From assembly GCA_964436315.1 (NCBI GenBank), contig CAYTCZ010000054.1:1-25736 (forward strand): a stretch of 25,736 nt of DNA, written 5' to 3'. The notes below the pieces were generated by a model, which saw only the letters and a list, made by a program, of their open reading frames with translations, was not told where the DNA came from and searched no databases. Positions within the stretch are counted from its first letter, which is position 1, and each line of letters begins with the position of its first letter. A program made the position numbers and the translations under genes. Source of the DNA: CAYTCZ01 sp964436315. GTDB taxonomy: Bacteria > Actinomycetota > Thermoleophilia > Gaiellales > Gaiellaceae. This document shows, in pieces, positions 14,556-22,565 of this stretch.

Positions 14556-16490
14556 ATGGACGAAGCGCCGGAACGCCAACGCCCGCGGCGCGGTTCCCTC
14601 GACCGCCCGATCTCGACTCGCCTCTATCGAGCAGCGTGGCTCGTTGTCCTTATTCCAATCCTACTGCTTGCCTTCAGCGTCTCCCAGGAACCGCCACTTC
14701 CCGAGTCGGAGCTGCCGCCCTCGTTCGATCAGGACTCCGCCGAAGCGCTTGCAACCGAGATCTCGCAGAGCTTCCCCGACCGGTCGGCCGGCAGCGTCGG
14801 CTCCCTCGACGCAGGACGCTGGGTGTTCGAGCGGTTCGAGGAATTCGAGCTCGAGACACACGCAATCCGGTTTTCCGCGGACGTTCCCGGCCTTGGCACC
14901 CAGACGTTCATCAACATCGCAGCAATCGCGCCCGGCGCCTCGTCTCGAACGATCGTCGTCATGGCTCATCGGGACAACTTGGGCACGTCGCCCGGTGCAA
15001 ACGACAACGCCTCAGGAACAGCAGCGCTGCTCGAGCTCGCTCGCAACGTCATCGCGCCCTCTGACGAGCAGGAGATCGCGCAGAATCACACGATCGTCTT
15101 TCTCTCGACCGACGGCGACACATATGGCTCCTTCGGCGCGGCCGAGTTTGCGCAAAACCAGCAGGTAATCACGGAGTTGATCGGCGCCGAAGCCTCTCTC
15201 CTGGCGATTGTCAACCTTGACGCCATTGCCGGGCCCGGCGAACCTCGAATTGAGTTCGCAGGCGAAGTCCCACGGGCACCGGCCGCGGCTCTCGTTTCGA
15301 CCGCGCGGGCACGGCTCGAGGCCGAGAGCGATCCGGTCGCGATTCCCGATCCGGCCTCGCAGCTCATCGACCTTGCTTTCCCGTTCTCTCTCTATGGGCA
15401 AGGCCCGCTCATCCCTCCCGGCCTGTCGGCAGTGACGCTGACGAGCAGCGGTGTCCGACCGCCCTCACCGTTCCATGACACGGTGCAAACGCTCGACGTC
15501 GAAAGGCTCGGAGAGATCGGCCGGGGTGCTGAGAATCTCCTCCTCTCTCTCGACCAGGCGGCCGACGTGGCCCGCGGCACGCAGTCGTACCTCTACGTCG
15601 AAAGTCGATTCATCAACGGCTGGGCACTGCAGCTCATCCTGATCGCAGCACTGTTACCGTTCTTCGTCGCCGTCATCGACTTCGCCGCCCGGTGCTATCG
15701 CCGGAGCATCCCGCTCTTGCCCGCATTCCGGAGCCTGCGGAGCCGGCTCGGGGTGTGGCTCTGGGCGGGAGGTGTGTTCGCCTTTCTCGCCTTCATGGGA
15801 GTCTTTCCAACGGGAGAGTCGAGGCCGATCCCACCCGACCTCGCGGCCGCAACGGACTGGCCCGTCGGCGGACTCGTCGCCTTCGCAGCCATGTCGGCGT
15901 TCGGCTGGCTCGTCGCAAGACAACGCCTGATGCCAACTCGCGCGGTCGATCGAACCGACGAGCTCGCCGGCCATCTAGCAGCGATGACAGCGCTCGCGGT
16001 CTCGGCCGCAATCGTCGCGGCTGTGAATCCGTTCGCGTTGATCTTCGTCCTTCCCTCGATTCACATCTGGCTCTGGATTCCACATCTCGAGCTGCTGGCT
16101 CACCGAACGCGCGTACTCGCGTACGCGGCCGGTTTCGTGGGACCAGCGCTCCTCATCGTCTCGCTCGCCGTCCGGTTCGACCTCGGTTTCGACGCGTTCT
16201 GGTACCTGTTGTCTCTCGTCTCTGTCGGTTACATCTCTCTCGCGCTTCTCATCGCCTTCCTGATCTGGGGCGCGGGGGCAAGTCAGGTGGGCGCGGTCGC
16301 ATTCCACCGCTATGCCCCGTACCCAGCTCCTCGAGACCGACGCCGAGGACCGGTGCGGGAAGGCATACGGCAGATCGTGCTCTTGAGCCACAGAGGAAAA
16401 CCCTCACAGGCAGCTCCCGAGCGAAGCGGCTCGACACGCGGGCACGTAGAAAGCCGGCCGGCTCGCGAACGTCAGTCCAGCGTGAGATAA
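14556..16490 (+). CDS. M28-family peptidase-like protein with multi-pass membrane C-terminus
   Basis: A 644-residue protein with one N-terminal membrane segment (about 26-43), an extracytoplasmic M28 zinc-aminopeptidase-type domain (about 60-340) and about six to seven C-terminal membrane segments. M28 landmarks present are VVMAHRDN (His about 138), GANDNASGTAALLELAR (Asp about 150), IVNLDAIAG (Asp about 222) and PFHDTVQTLD (His about 307). The usual Glu-Glu pair is replaced: the aligned stretch reads FLSTDGDTYGSFGA, so catalytic Glu becomes Asp and the neighbouring metal ligand becomes Thr. Activity is therefore uncertain. I use ATG at 14556; ATG at 14523 lies upstream of the likely -10 box. 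Its 3' end overlaps moeA tail to tail by 19 bp. Confidence 0.8.
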   Translation: MDEAPERQRPRRGSLDRPISTRLYRAAWLVVLIPILLLAFSVSQEPPLPESELPPSFDQDSAEALATEISQSFPDRSAGSVGSLDAGRWVFERFEEFELETHAIRFSADVPGLGTQTFINIAAIAPGASSRTIVVMAHRDNLGTSPGANDNASGTAALLELARNVIAPSDEQEIAQNHTIVFLSTDGDTYGSFGAAEFAQNQQVITELIGAEASLLAIVNLDAIAGPGEPRIEFAGEVPRAPAAALVSTARARLEAESDPVAIPDPASQLIDLAFPFSLYGQGPLIPPGLSAVTLTSSGVRPPSPFHDTVQTLDVERLGEIGRGAENLLLSLDQAADVARGTQSYLYVESRFINGWALQLILIAALLPFFVAVIDFAARCYRRSIPLLPAFRSLRSRLGVWLWAGGVFAFLAFMGVFPTGESRPIPPDLAAATDWPVGGLVAFAAMSAFGWLVARQRLMPTRAVDRTDELAGHLAAMTALAVSAAIVAAVNPFALIFVLPSIHIWLWIPHLELLAHRTRVLAYAAGFVGPALLIVSLAVRFDLGFDAFWYLLSLVSVGYISLALLIAFLIWGAGASQVGAVAFHRYAPYPAPRDRRRGPVREGIRQIVLLSHRGKPSQAAPERSGSTRGHVESRPARERQSSVR

Positions 16491-17686
16491 GAAACCTGGG
16501 TACCGGCCTCGATCTCACCATCGCCGGCCGGAATGCGGATCAACGCATCGGCACGACCCGCCCGGACGATCATGTGCGACTCCTGTCCGGAGACAGGCGT
16601 GACGACCGCCTGGTCGGTCTCGTAGGAGACCTGCGCGCGAACGTATTCGTCTCGTTCTGGACGTCGGCTCAACGACGACCCGAGCGTCCCGAGTTCGAAC
16701 CGCGGTAACGGATCTGGCTGGCCGAGCGCCGCGTTGATTGCAGGGCGCACGAATAACTCAAACGTCACGAGAACCGAGACCGGATTTCCCGGCAGCACGA
16801 ACACGGGGTGATTCCGCCGAACACCGAAGCTCACCGGCCGACCTGGTTTGACTGCGACGCCCCAGAAGACCTCCTCGATCCGAAACTCGTCGAACGTCGA
16901 CCGTACGAGATCGTGAGGTCCAACGGACGCGCCGCCCGAGGTGATCAGCATGTCGAAACCGAGCAGCGCGCGCTCCATCTCCCGACTGAGTGATTCGGCG
17001 TCGTCGGCCACGGCGCCGAGCTGCGCCGGTACTGCCCCCGCCGATTGGCATAGCGCTGCAAGCAGCAGTCCGTTTGACTCGTAGATCTCGCCGGGACCGA
17101 GCGTCTCGCCGGGAGGCCGCAGCTCCGAGCCTGTTACCAGGATTCCCACCCGAGGCCGCTTCGCACACTGAACTTCAGACAGCCCGGCGGCCGCCAGGGC
17201 GGCCACGCGGGCAGGAGTCAAGCGCACTCCGGCCTCGAGTACGGTGACACCCGCCCGAATATCTTCACCCCTTCCCCGCACGTTGTCACCCAAGACAACC
17301 GGATTCGGAATCTCGACAGTCCCGTCCTTTTCCTCCACGAACTCGAGCGGAATAACCGCGTCGCTCCCTTCCGGAACGACGCCACCTGTCGAAATCGCCA
17401 TCGCCTCGCCGCCCTCGACAGGCTTTGTGGCCGGCGAGCCCGCCGGAATCCGACCGGTCAGAGCAAGCGTGACCGGGGCGCCCTCGGTATCCGCCGACCG
17501 CACGGCGTAACCGTCCATCGCCGAGCTTGGAAAGGGCGGAAGATCAACCGACGCGGCTGCGGCCTCGGCGAGAACCCTCCCGGCAGCCCGCTCGATTGGG
17601 ACGCGCTCGCCGTCGATCCGCGAAACCCGATCCAGAATCAACTCCTGCGCTTCGGAGACCGAGATGAGCTCATTCATGCGGCGCAT
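16472..17686 (-). CDS. moeA: Molybdopterin molybdotransferase MoeA
   Basis: A 404-residue enzyme that inserts molybdate into adenylated molybdopterin, completing the cofactor. All regions are there: the N-terminal substrate region LPPFPSSAMDGYAVRSAD, AISTGGVVPEGSDAVIPLE, the MoaB/Mog-like domain with VGILVTGSEL, IYESNG, MLITSGGASVGPHDLV and VFVLPGNPVSVLVTFELFVRP, and the C-terminal beta domain. A second ATG at 17677 is probably the real start, since a TAGCGT box touches the first ATG and would place the transcript end close to the second. It is convergent with the M28 gene and downstream of nothing else, so it seems to be a single-gene unit. Confidence 0.95.
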   Translation of the reverse strand: MRRMNELISVSEAQELILDRVSRIDGERVPIERAAGRVLAEAAAASVDLPPFPSSAMDGYAVRSADTEGAPVTLALTGRIPAGSPATKPVEGGEAMAISTGGVVPEGSDAVIPLEFVEEKDGTVEIPNPVVLGDNVRGRGEDIRAGVTVLEAGVRLTPARVAALAAAGLSEVQCAKRPRVGILVTGSELRPPGETLGPGEIYESNGLLLAALCQSAGAVPAQLGAVADDAESLSREMERALLGFDMLITSGGASVGPHDLVRSTFDEFRIEEVFWGVAVKPGRPVSFGVRRNHPVFVLPGNPVSVLVTFELFVRPAINAALGQPDPLPRFELGTLGSSLSRRPERDEYVRAQVSYETDQAVVTPVSGQESHMIVRAGRADALIRIPAGDGEIEAGTQVSYLTLD

Positions 17687-17692
17687 ACGCTA
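17687..17692 (-). promoter_or_regulatory. Candidate -10 box for moeA
   Basis: TAGCGT on the minus strand directly precedes the first ATG of moeA and lies 9 nt before the second ATG at 17677. This fits a leaderless transcript starting at the second ATG. No ribosome-binding site is visible. Confidence 0.35.
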
Positions 17693-17746
17693 GATGACCG
17701 AAGGCCGCTGCGACGGTCTTTGGTCAGTCGTTGACGATTTTGACAA

Positions 17747-20017
17747 CTATGGCTCGGGCGGGGGAGCCTCGACTGCCGGCTCCGGCGGTGGTTCAGGAGG
17801 TGGCTGTGGTGGGGGCGGTTGCTGGGGGGGAGGGGGCGGTTGCTGGGGGGGAGGGGGCGGTTGCTGGGGGGGAGGCGGTGGCTCAGTCGGTGGCGGCGGT
17901 TCCTCCGGAGGCCCCGGCGGCTCGATCGGCTCGCTCGGCGGAGGAGGCGGTTCCTCTTCTGTTGTCGTCGTCTCCTCCTCCTCTTCTTCTTCTTCTTCTT
18001 CTTCAGTCGTCGTCAGCGGGCCCGAGTACTGGTTTTCACCAAAGAACGGCTGCCAGATGGGAACTTCGCTCGGGACTGGCCAGTCCTCCGGTTCCGTTCC
18101 GTCGAGTGCCGCGCTCATGAATGCGGCCCAGATCTGCGCCGGGAAGCTCCCTCCGGAGACCGAGATGCCGTGCACGTTCCTCATCTCGATCTGGGCGTTC
18201 GGGAAGCCGACCCACACGGCTGTTGAGAGATTGGGTGTATACCCGACGAACCAGGCGTCGGCGAAGTCGTCAGTCGTACCCGTCTTGCCGGCCGCAGGAC
18301 GACCGATGTTCGCCCGCGTGCCAGTACCGCCCAGCACGTTCTGCTCGAGAATCTTCGTTACCTCGGCGGCAACCCAGTCGGGGAGAACGCGCTTGCGCCT
18401 AGGACGCCCCCAACCGGACTCTTCGTCCTCGGTCCCGTCAGGGAGAACAACCTTCCGAATCGCGAACGGACTCGAGTACACGCCGCCCGCTGCAAGCGTC
18501 GCGTAGGCGCTCGCCATCTCGAGCACCGATACCGAGTTCGAGCCAAGCCCGATCGAGGCAACCGGCTGGAGAGTCGTCTGGATGCCCATCTCCTGAGCAA
18601 GATCGGCGACGGACTCTGGACCCAGGTCAACCGTGAGTCGGGCGTAGACGGTGTTGTCAGATCGTAGCGTGGCCACCGAGATCGGCGTCGGACCGTAGTA
18701 GCTGTGATCGAAGGTTGAGACATCCCACGGTTCGGCCAACGGATCAGGCTGGTAGAGAAACGGCGCTGACAGGTAGTGGGTCGACTGCGGACTGATTCCA
18801 CGGCGAATCGATTCAGTCAGAACGAACGTTTTGAAGGCCGATCCTGCCTGACGCCGACCCTGTGCAGCGAGGTTGAACTCGAGATCGGATCGCCCCGGTG
18901 CGACAGAGGCCATGGCTCTGATCGCGCCTGTTCGTGGATTGATCGCGACGACCGCCGAGGCGGGGTCGGTTGGCTCGTCGAGATTCTCCCGGATCGCTTG
19001 CCGCGCGTACCTCTGGAAATCGCGATCGATAGTCGTGAATACCTGCAGGCCCCCGGTCCGCACGGTTGCCGCCCCATAGGCCTCGATGAGCTGATCGCGC
19101 ACGAAGCTGAAGAAAAACGGCTCCCGGATGCGGGTATAGAGACGGCCCTGCTTCAGCTCAAGCGGTGCTTCGACTGCCTTGTCATATTGGTTCCGCGTGA
19201 TGAAGTTCGCCTCCAGCATGGCTTGGAGCACCACATTTCGCCGCCGCACGGCCTCCTCTGGACGCTGGAAGGGATCGAACACCGACGGTTGCTGCGGTAG
19301 GCCCGCCAGCAGTGCGGCCTCTTTGAGCTTGAGTTCGCTCGCCGGCTTCGAGTAGTACGTCTGCGAGGCCGCTTCGATGCCGTACGCAAGGTTGCCGAAG
19401 TAGACCTGGTTGAGATAGGTCTCCAGGATCTCGGTCTTCGTGAAGTTGTCTTCGAGTTTGAGCGCGAGGCAGGCCTCGGTCACCTTTCGCTCGAAAGTCG
19501 GCTCCCGGCCGATGTAGAGGTTCCGAACCAGCTGCTGCGTGATCGTCGACGCTCCCTCGACGATTTCCCCACTCTCGAGGTTCCGAAGGGCCGCCCGAAG
19601 AATCGCCGAATAATCGACGCCCTCGTGCTCGAAGAAGCGTCGGTCCTCGATGGCGACCGTCGCCTCGATGATCCAATGCGACATCTCGTCGACGGTGACC
19701 GGCTGCCGATTCTGTTCCGACGGGATCGCACCGAGGAGAGAGCCGTCAGACGCGTAGACGAACGAGTTCTGGCCGATCGCGACGGGTTGGAGCGAGTCGA
19801 GCGAGCAACTCGATGCGAATGCACGGGCGCCGGACCACGCGACGCCTGCAACGGCGGCAATTGCGCCAGTGAGCAGGAGGAGTGCGACGAGAACGAGTAC
19901 GCGCCGTCGTTTCGATTTCGCCTGCCGGCGCCGCGTCCTGGCGCGCCTTCGGCCACGTGGGACGAAGATCTCACGGCCGCCGTTTCCGCGTCGATGGTTT
20001 GGACCGTTTCCTGTCAT
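17747..20017 (-). CDS. Class A penicillin-binding protein (transglycosylase/transpeptidase)
   Basis: A 756-residue bifunctional peptidoglycan synthase. A basic cytosolic head (residues 1-39, many Arg and Lys) precedes one membrane helix (about 40-65). The GT51 domain follows with catalytic EDRRFFEHEGVDY (Glu about 124) and GASTITQQLVRNLYIG. The transpeptidase has SAFK (Ser about 393), SDN (about 453) and KTGTTDDFADAWFVGYTP (about 578). The tail from about 668 is striking: a run of glutamates, TTTT, then about 70 residues of proline with Glu and Gln, including three copies of a seven-residue PPPPPQQ unit. The ATG at 20017 is the start. It is transcribed divergently from the BtuF-like gene, with a 179-bp gap. 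Confidence 0.95.
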   Translation of the reverse strand: MTGNGPNHRRGNGGREIFVPRGRRRARTRRRQAKSKRRRVLVLVALLLLTGAIAAVAGVAWSGARAFASSCSLDSLQPVAIGQNSFVYASDGSLLGAIPSEQNRQPVTVDEMSHWIIEATVAIEDRRFFEHEGVDYSAILRAALRNLESGEIVEGASTITQQLVRNLYIGREPTFERKVTEACLALKLEDNFTKTEILETYLNQVYFGNLAYGIEAASQTYYSKPASELKLKEAALLAGLPQQPSVFDPFQRPEEAVRRRNVVLQAMLEANFITRNQYDKAVEAPLELKQGRLYTRIREPFFFSFVRDQLIEAYGAATVRTGGLQVFTTIDRDFQRYARQAIRENLDEPTDPASAVVAINPRTGAIRAMASVAPGRSDLEFNLAAQGRRQAGSAFKTFVLTESIRRGISPQSTHYLSAPFLYQPDPLAEPWDVSTFDHSYYGPTPISVATLRSDNTVYARLTVDLGPESVADLAQEMGIQTTLQPVASIGLGSNSVSVLEMASAYATLAAGGVYSSPFAIRKVVLPDGTEDEESGWGRPRRKRVLPDWVAAEVTKILEQNVLGGTGTRANIGRPAAGKTGTTDDFADAWFVGYTPNLSTAVWVGFPNAQIEMRNVHGISVSGGSFPAQIWAAFMSAALDGTEPEDWPVPSEVPIWQPFFGENQYSGPLTTTEEEEEEEEEEETTTTEEEPPPPPSEPIEPPGPPEEPPPPTEPPPPPQQPPPPPQQPPPPPQQPPPPQPPPEPPPEPAVEAPPPEP
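17816..17878 (+). repeat. 21-bp tandem repeat, three copies, G-rich
   Basis: The unit is CGGTTGCT, then seven G, one A and a run of G. Two copies are identical (17816-17836 and 17837-17857); the third (17858-17878) matches until its last few bases. It encodes PPPPPQQ on the minus strand. The plus strand carries repeated runs of five to seven G, a sequence able to form G-quadruplexes. Confidence 0.85.
18018..20017 (-). other. Catalytic part of the penicillin-binding protein versus its low-complexity tail
   Basis: This span marks the conserved part of the protein (head, membrane helix, GT51 and transpeptidase). Everything in the gene to its left, 17747-18017, encodes the Glu/Thr/Pro/Gln tail and has no counterpart in the core family. 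The junction lies after the ENQYSGPLTTT segment. Confidence 0.6.
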
Positions 20018-20196
20018 CGAAAGACGTCTCGGAGCGTTGCTTCGAGCCGGCCGACCGAATCCCCGCTTCCCGGCCTCAAAACAACGTGATTGCGGGGACT
20101 ATTCGGATGGTAGCCGAGGATTTCGGAGGTTTCGTACCACACGCGACCGGCACTCAGCCGGCCCTGCGAGAATGCACGGTCTCTACCCTTCGGCCC
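20018..20196. other. Divergent intergenic region, penicillin-binding protein / BtuF-like
   Basis: The gap holds no convincing gene. An open plus frame runs through it from inside the penicillin-binding protein gene, but it does not resemble the lipoprotein that follows. Apart from a TACCCT box near the right end I see no clear promoter or operator. Confidence 0.5.
20184..20189 (+). promoter_or_regulatory. Candidate -10 box for the BtuF-like lipoprotein
   Basis: TACCCT lies 7 nt before the GTG at 20197, with no Shine-Dalgarno sequence between. It is a weak match to TANNNT, supported mainly by the matching spacing at other genes here. Confidence 0.3.
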
Positions 20197-21114
20197 GTGT
20201 TCTTCCGGACTCGGATTATCGTCGGCCTCTGCTTCGCTGCCCTCCTCGTCTCGGCGCTAGTCGGAGCCGGCTGCGGTGAGCGAAGCGAGCCCCTGGGCGA
20301 GCTCGAGCAGCCCTATCCGGTCACAGTCCAGGGCGCAGGAGAAAGCCCGACCAACGTTTCGGCCCCGCCCGAGCGGATCGTGTCCCTCGACTCCGGCTCC
20401 GCAGAGATGCTGGTCGCACTCGGAGCAGAAGAGCGCCTGGTCGGCGCTCCATACGACTGGCAGGGAACGGACGTGAGCAACGTCATCCTTCCGAACGGCC
20501 GACTTGATGCCGACGCCATACGTGAACTCGACCCGGACCTCATCGTCGCTACGCCTGAAACCAACTCCCTCAATATCAGCCAGGCCATGGATGAGACGAA
20601 CGCGACTCTCTATCTGCAGCCGTCGAATTCGATCGAGGAGATCGAGCGCGCAGCCCTCGAGCTTGGAGCCATCGTTGGTGAGCCGGTCACAGGACGTCAG
20701 CTCGCCGGATCCATTCAGCGGGACGCAGAGGCGATTGACCAACGCATCGCCGCCGGCGCAACCCAAACAGTCTTCGTCGACACGGGCTTCTTCATCACCG
20801 TCGCGGACGAGTCGTTGCTGGGCTCGCTTGTGAATCGATCGCATGGCCTGAACGTCTCGTCGGAGGAAGCGGCGAACGGACCGGTGAGCCCCGTGAGAAT
20901 CGCCGAGCTCGATCCCGAGGTGTACCTCGCGACCTCGAACAGCGGCACGAGCATCGAGACGCTCCAGCGGAACCCGACTCTCCGCCGAACAACGGCAGTC
21001 CAGAACGGGCGAGTCGTGTCTCTGGACGAAGAACTCGTCACTCGCGCAGGTCCGCGAATCGTTGAGGGATTCGAAGAGGTTGCCGCCGCGCTTCATCCAG
21101 ATGCGTTCCAGTAG
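20197..21114 (+). CDS. BtuF/FecB-type periplasmic-binding lipoprotein
   Basis: A 305-residue solute-binding lipoprotein of the class with a single linking helix, which binds cobalamin, ferric siderophores or heme. GTG at 20197 gives a clean lipoprotein signal (FFRTRIIVGLCFAALLVSALVGAGC, lipidated Cys about 26). The first lobe reads PERIVSLDSGSAEMLVALGAEERLVGAPYDWQGTDVSN, IRELDPDLIVATPE; the second lobe includes SPVRIAELDPEVYLATSNSG and FEEVAAALHPDAF. No permease or ATPase gene is beside it, so the ligand is open. Frames that begin further left at 19882 overlap the penicillin-binding protein and lack the signal at their start, so I rejected them. Confidence 0.88.
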   Translation: MFFRTRIIVGLCFAALLVSALVGAGCGERSEPLGELEQPYPVTVQGAGESPTNVSAPPERIVSLDSGSAEMLVALGAEERLVGAPYDWQGTDVSNVILPNGRLDADAIRELDPDLIVATPETNSLNISQAMDETNATLYLQPSNSIEEIERAALELGAIVGEPVTGRQLAGSIQRDAEAIDQRIAAGATQTVFVDTGFFITVADESLLGSLVNRSHGLNVSSEEAANGPVSPVRIAELDPEVYLATSNSGTSIETLQRNPTLRRTTAVQNGRVVSLDEELVTRAGPRIVEGFEEVAAALHPDAFQ

Positions 21115-21760
21115 GAGGTCATCGGCTCGCGGCATTCGGGCGATCACGATCGATGCCGCCGGCACGGTCGTTCAACTCGTTGATCCGGTGGACCGGCTAC
21201 AGACAGAGCTCTCGAGCATTGGCGAAACACACAGCGCCGAGGCCGTTCGCGCCGCCTTCCGTGCAGAAGTCGAGTTCTACGTGCCGCGGTCATCGCTTGG
21301 GAGTGATTCGGGCTCTCTTCGGCAGCTTCAGCTCGACGCGGTCAACGTCTTTCTTCAGGCCCTCGGGGCCGACACTCGGCCGGAGGCCTTCGTCGAGCGG
21401 TTTCTCGCAGCGATCGAGTTCGAGGCAGTACCAAACGCTGTTCGGACGCTCGAGATCCTTCGAGAGGCCGAGTTTGCACTGGCGTGCGTTGCCAACTGGG
21501 ACATCACCCTCGAACGGCACCTGACACACGCGGGCGTTCGAGACTTCTTCGACATCGTCGTCAGCTCTGCGCAGACCGGAGCGCCGAAACCTGCTCCGGA
21601 ATCGTTTCTGTTCGCACTCGGGGAACTCGGCGTGAGTCCGGATCTCGCACTTCACATCGGAGACGACGAGGTCGACCGGCTCGGTGCGCGTGCCGCGGGC
21701 ATGGACTTCGAGCCGGCCCCGCTCGCCACTCTTCCGGCTCGCCTTGGGCTTGAGCGATGA
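21101..21760 (+). CDS. HAD-superfamily hydrolase
   Basis: A 219-residue cytosolic HAD-fold protein, probably a phosphatase on small phosphorylated metabolites. Motif I is ITIDAAGTVVQ: the nucleophile Asp is present, but the usual second Asp (DxDGT) is Ala, as in some HAD-IA subgroups. Motif II is near VANWD, motif III is the Lys in GAPKPAPESFLFALGELG, and motif IV is LHIGDDEVDRLGARAAGM. I start at ATG 21101, overlapping the lipoprotein stop. A perfect AGGAGGT sits at 21112-21118, inside this reading, but no ATG, GTG or TTG follows it at useful distance in frame. Function beyond the superfamily is unknown. Confidence 0.8.
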   Translation: MRSSRRSSARGIRAITIDAAGTVVQLVDPVDRLQTELSSIGETHSAEAVRAAFRAEVEFYVPRSSLGSDSGSLRQLQLDAVNVFLQALGADTRPEAFVERFLAAIEFEAVPNAVRTLEILREAEFALACVANWDITLERHLTHAGVRDFFDIVVSSAQTGAPKPAPESFLFALGELGVSPDLALHIGDDEVDRLGARAAGMDFEPAPLATLPARLGLER

Positions 21761-21807
21761 TGAGCTCGATAGGGACGCCAGCGGCCCCTGGCTTCACCTC
21801 CTAGCCC

Positions 21808-21813
21808 TACGCT
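21808..21813 (+). promoter_or_regulatory. Candidate -10 box for the CPBP protein
   Basis: TACGCT ends 6 nt before the ATG at 21820, with no ribosome-binding site between, again consistent with a leaderless transcript. A small GCCAG/CTGGC hairpin at 21777-21792, just before it, may end the HAD transcript. Confidence 0.4.
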
Positions 21814-21819
21814 GTTCGC

Positions 21820-22518
21820 ATGGAAAGCCCGAGCACAGTCGCCGAGCAACCGCGCGACGTGGGGAGTCGCATCGCTCTGATTGCGTGGCTCGCCGTCGCG
21901 GGCATACAGGTCGCGATTGCGTTTGCCCTCGGAAGAAGTGGTGTCGAAAGCGACTCCGAGCCCTTCTACGAGATCGACCTCGCCGTCGCCGCGATCGTGT
22001 TCTACAGCATCCTCATCGGAGTGACATTCTGGATCGCTTCGGCATACCCGAGCGCCCGAGCCGCACTCGGATTGAGGTCATTCGAACGACGCTGGATTTG
22101 GATTGCGCTCGGAGTCGTGGTCGGCTCAGTCGTCGTCGCGGCGGCGCTCGAGCCTGTTCTTCACGCGGGCGAGGAGCAGGGACTCGCACCTGAGGAATGG
22201 CGGCCGGACCGCGCCGGTGTGTTCCTCGTGAACGCGATCATCGTCGCTACGCTCGTGCCCTTTGCCGAAGAGTTGTTCTTCCGTGGTCTCGGGGTCCGCG
22301 TGCTCGCGGTTTTCGGAAGCGTTATCGCAGTTCTGGGAACGGCGGTCATCTTCGGCCTTGCACACGGCATTTGGGTCGCTCTACCACCGCTCGTTCTGTT
22401 TGCCCTTGGACTCGCGTACGTGCGCCTGTCCTCGGACAGCGTCTGGCCGTGCGTGATCGCCCATGGCCTGTACAACGCGGCAGGCGTCGCGATTGCGTAC
22501 CTCACGATTACGCAGTGA
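21820..22518 (+). CDS. CPBP-family (CAAX-protease-like) intramembrane protein
   Basis: A 232-residue membrane protein with about six hydrophobic segments. The three CPBP/Abi signatures are present: EELFFRG at about residues 150-156 (paired glutamates and Arg), FGLAHGIW (His about 182) and IAHGLYNAAG (His about 215). In related enzymes these form a membrane-embedded glutamate protease site, used for CAAX-type cleavage or bacteriocin self-immunity; most bacterial members have no known substrate. Membrane segments start at about residue 17. No bacteriocin or peptide gene is adjacent, so no specific role is suggested. Confidence 0.88.
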   Translation: MESPSTVAEQPRDVGSRIALIAWLAVAGIQVAIAFALGRSGVESDSEPFYEIDLAVAAIVFYSILIGVTFWIASAYPSARAALGLRSFERRWIWIALGVVVGSVVVAAALEPVLHAGEEQGLAPEEWRPDRAGVFLVNAIIVATLVPFAEELFFRGLGVRVLAVFGSVIAVLGTAVIFGLAHGIWVALPPLVLFALGLAYVRLSSDSVWPCVIAHGLYNAAGVAIAYLTITQ

Positions 22519-22521
22519 GGA

Positions 22522-22542
22522 GCTTGCCCCTGTGAGGCGAGC
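22522..22542 (+). terminator. Hairpin after the CPBP gene
   Basis: GCTTGCC and GGCGAGC form a 7-bp stem (one G-U pair) with a 7-nt loop, 3 bp after the CPBP stop. It lacks a proper T-run, so termination would be weak or factor-assisted. Confidence 0.4.
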
Positions 22543-22565
22543 TTCGAGCTTGATTTACTAGCCAG

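Noticed and set aside
17816..17878. Possible CRISPR-like repeats
   Set aside because: The units are directly tandem, 21 bp, without spacers, and encode an in-frame heptapeptide.
17694..18506. Plus-strand glycine- and serine-rich open frame of 270 codons resembling PE_PGRS-type proteins
   Set aside because: It is the antisense of the penicillin-binding protein 3' end; the glycine runs mirror the proline-rich tail and the repeat.
19882..20196. Upstream extension of the BtuF-like lipoprotein frame
   Set aside because: It overlaps the penicillin-binding protein gene and would bury the lipoprotein signal internally.
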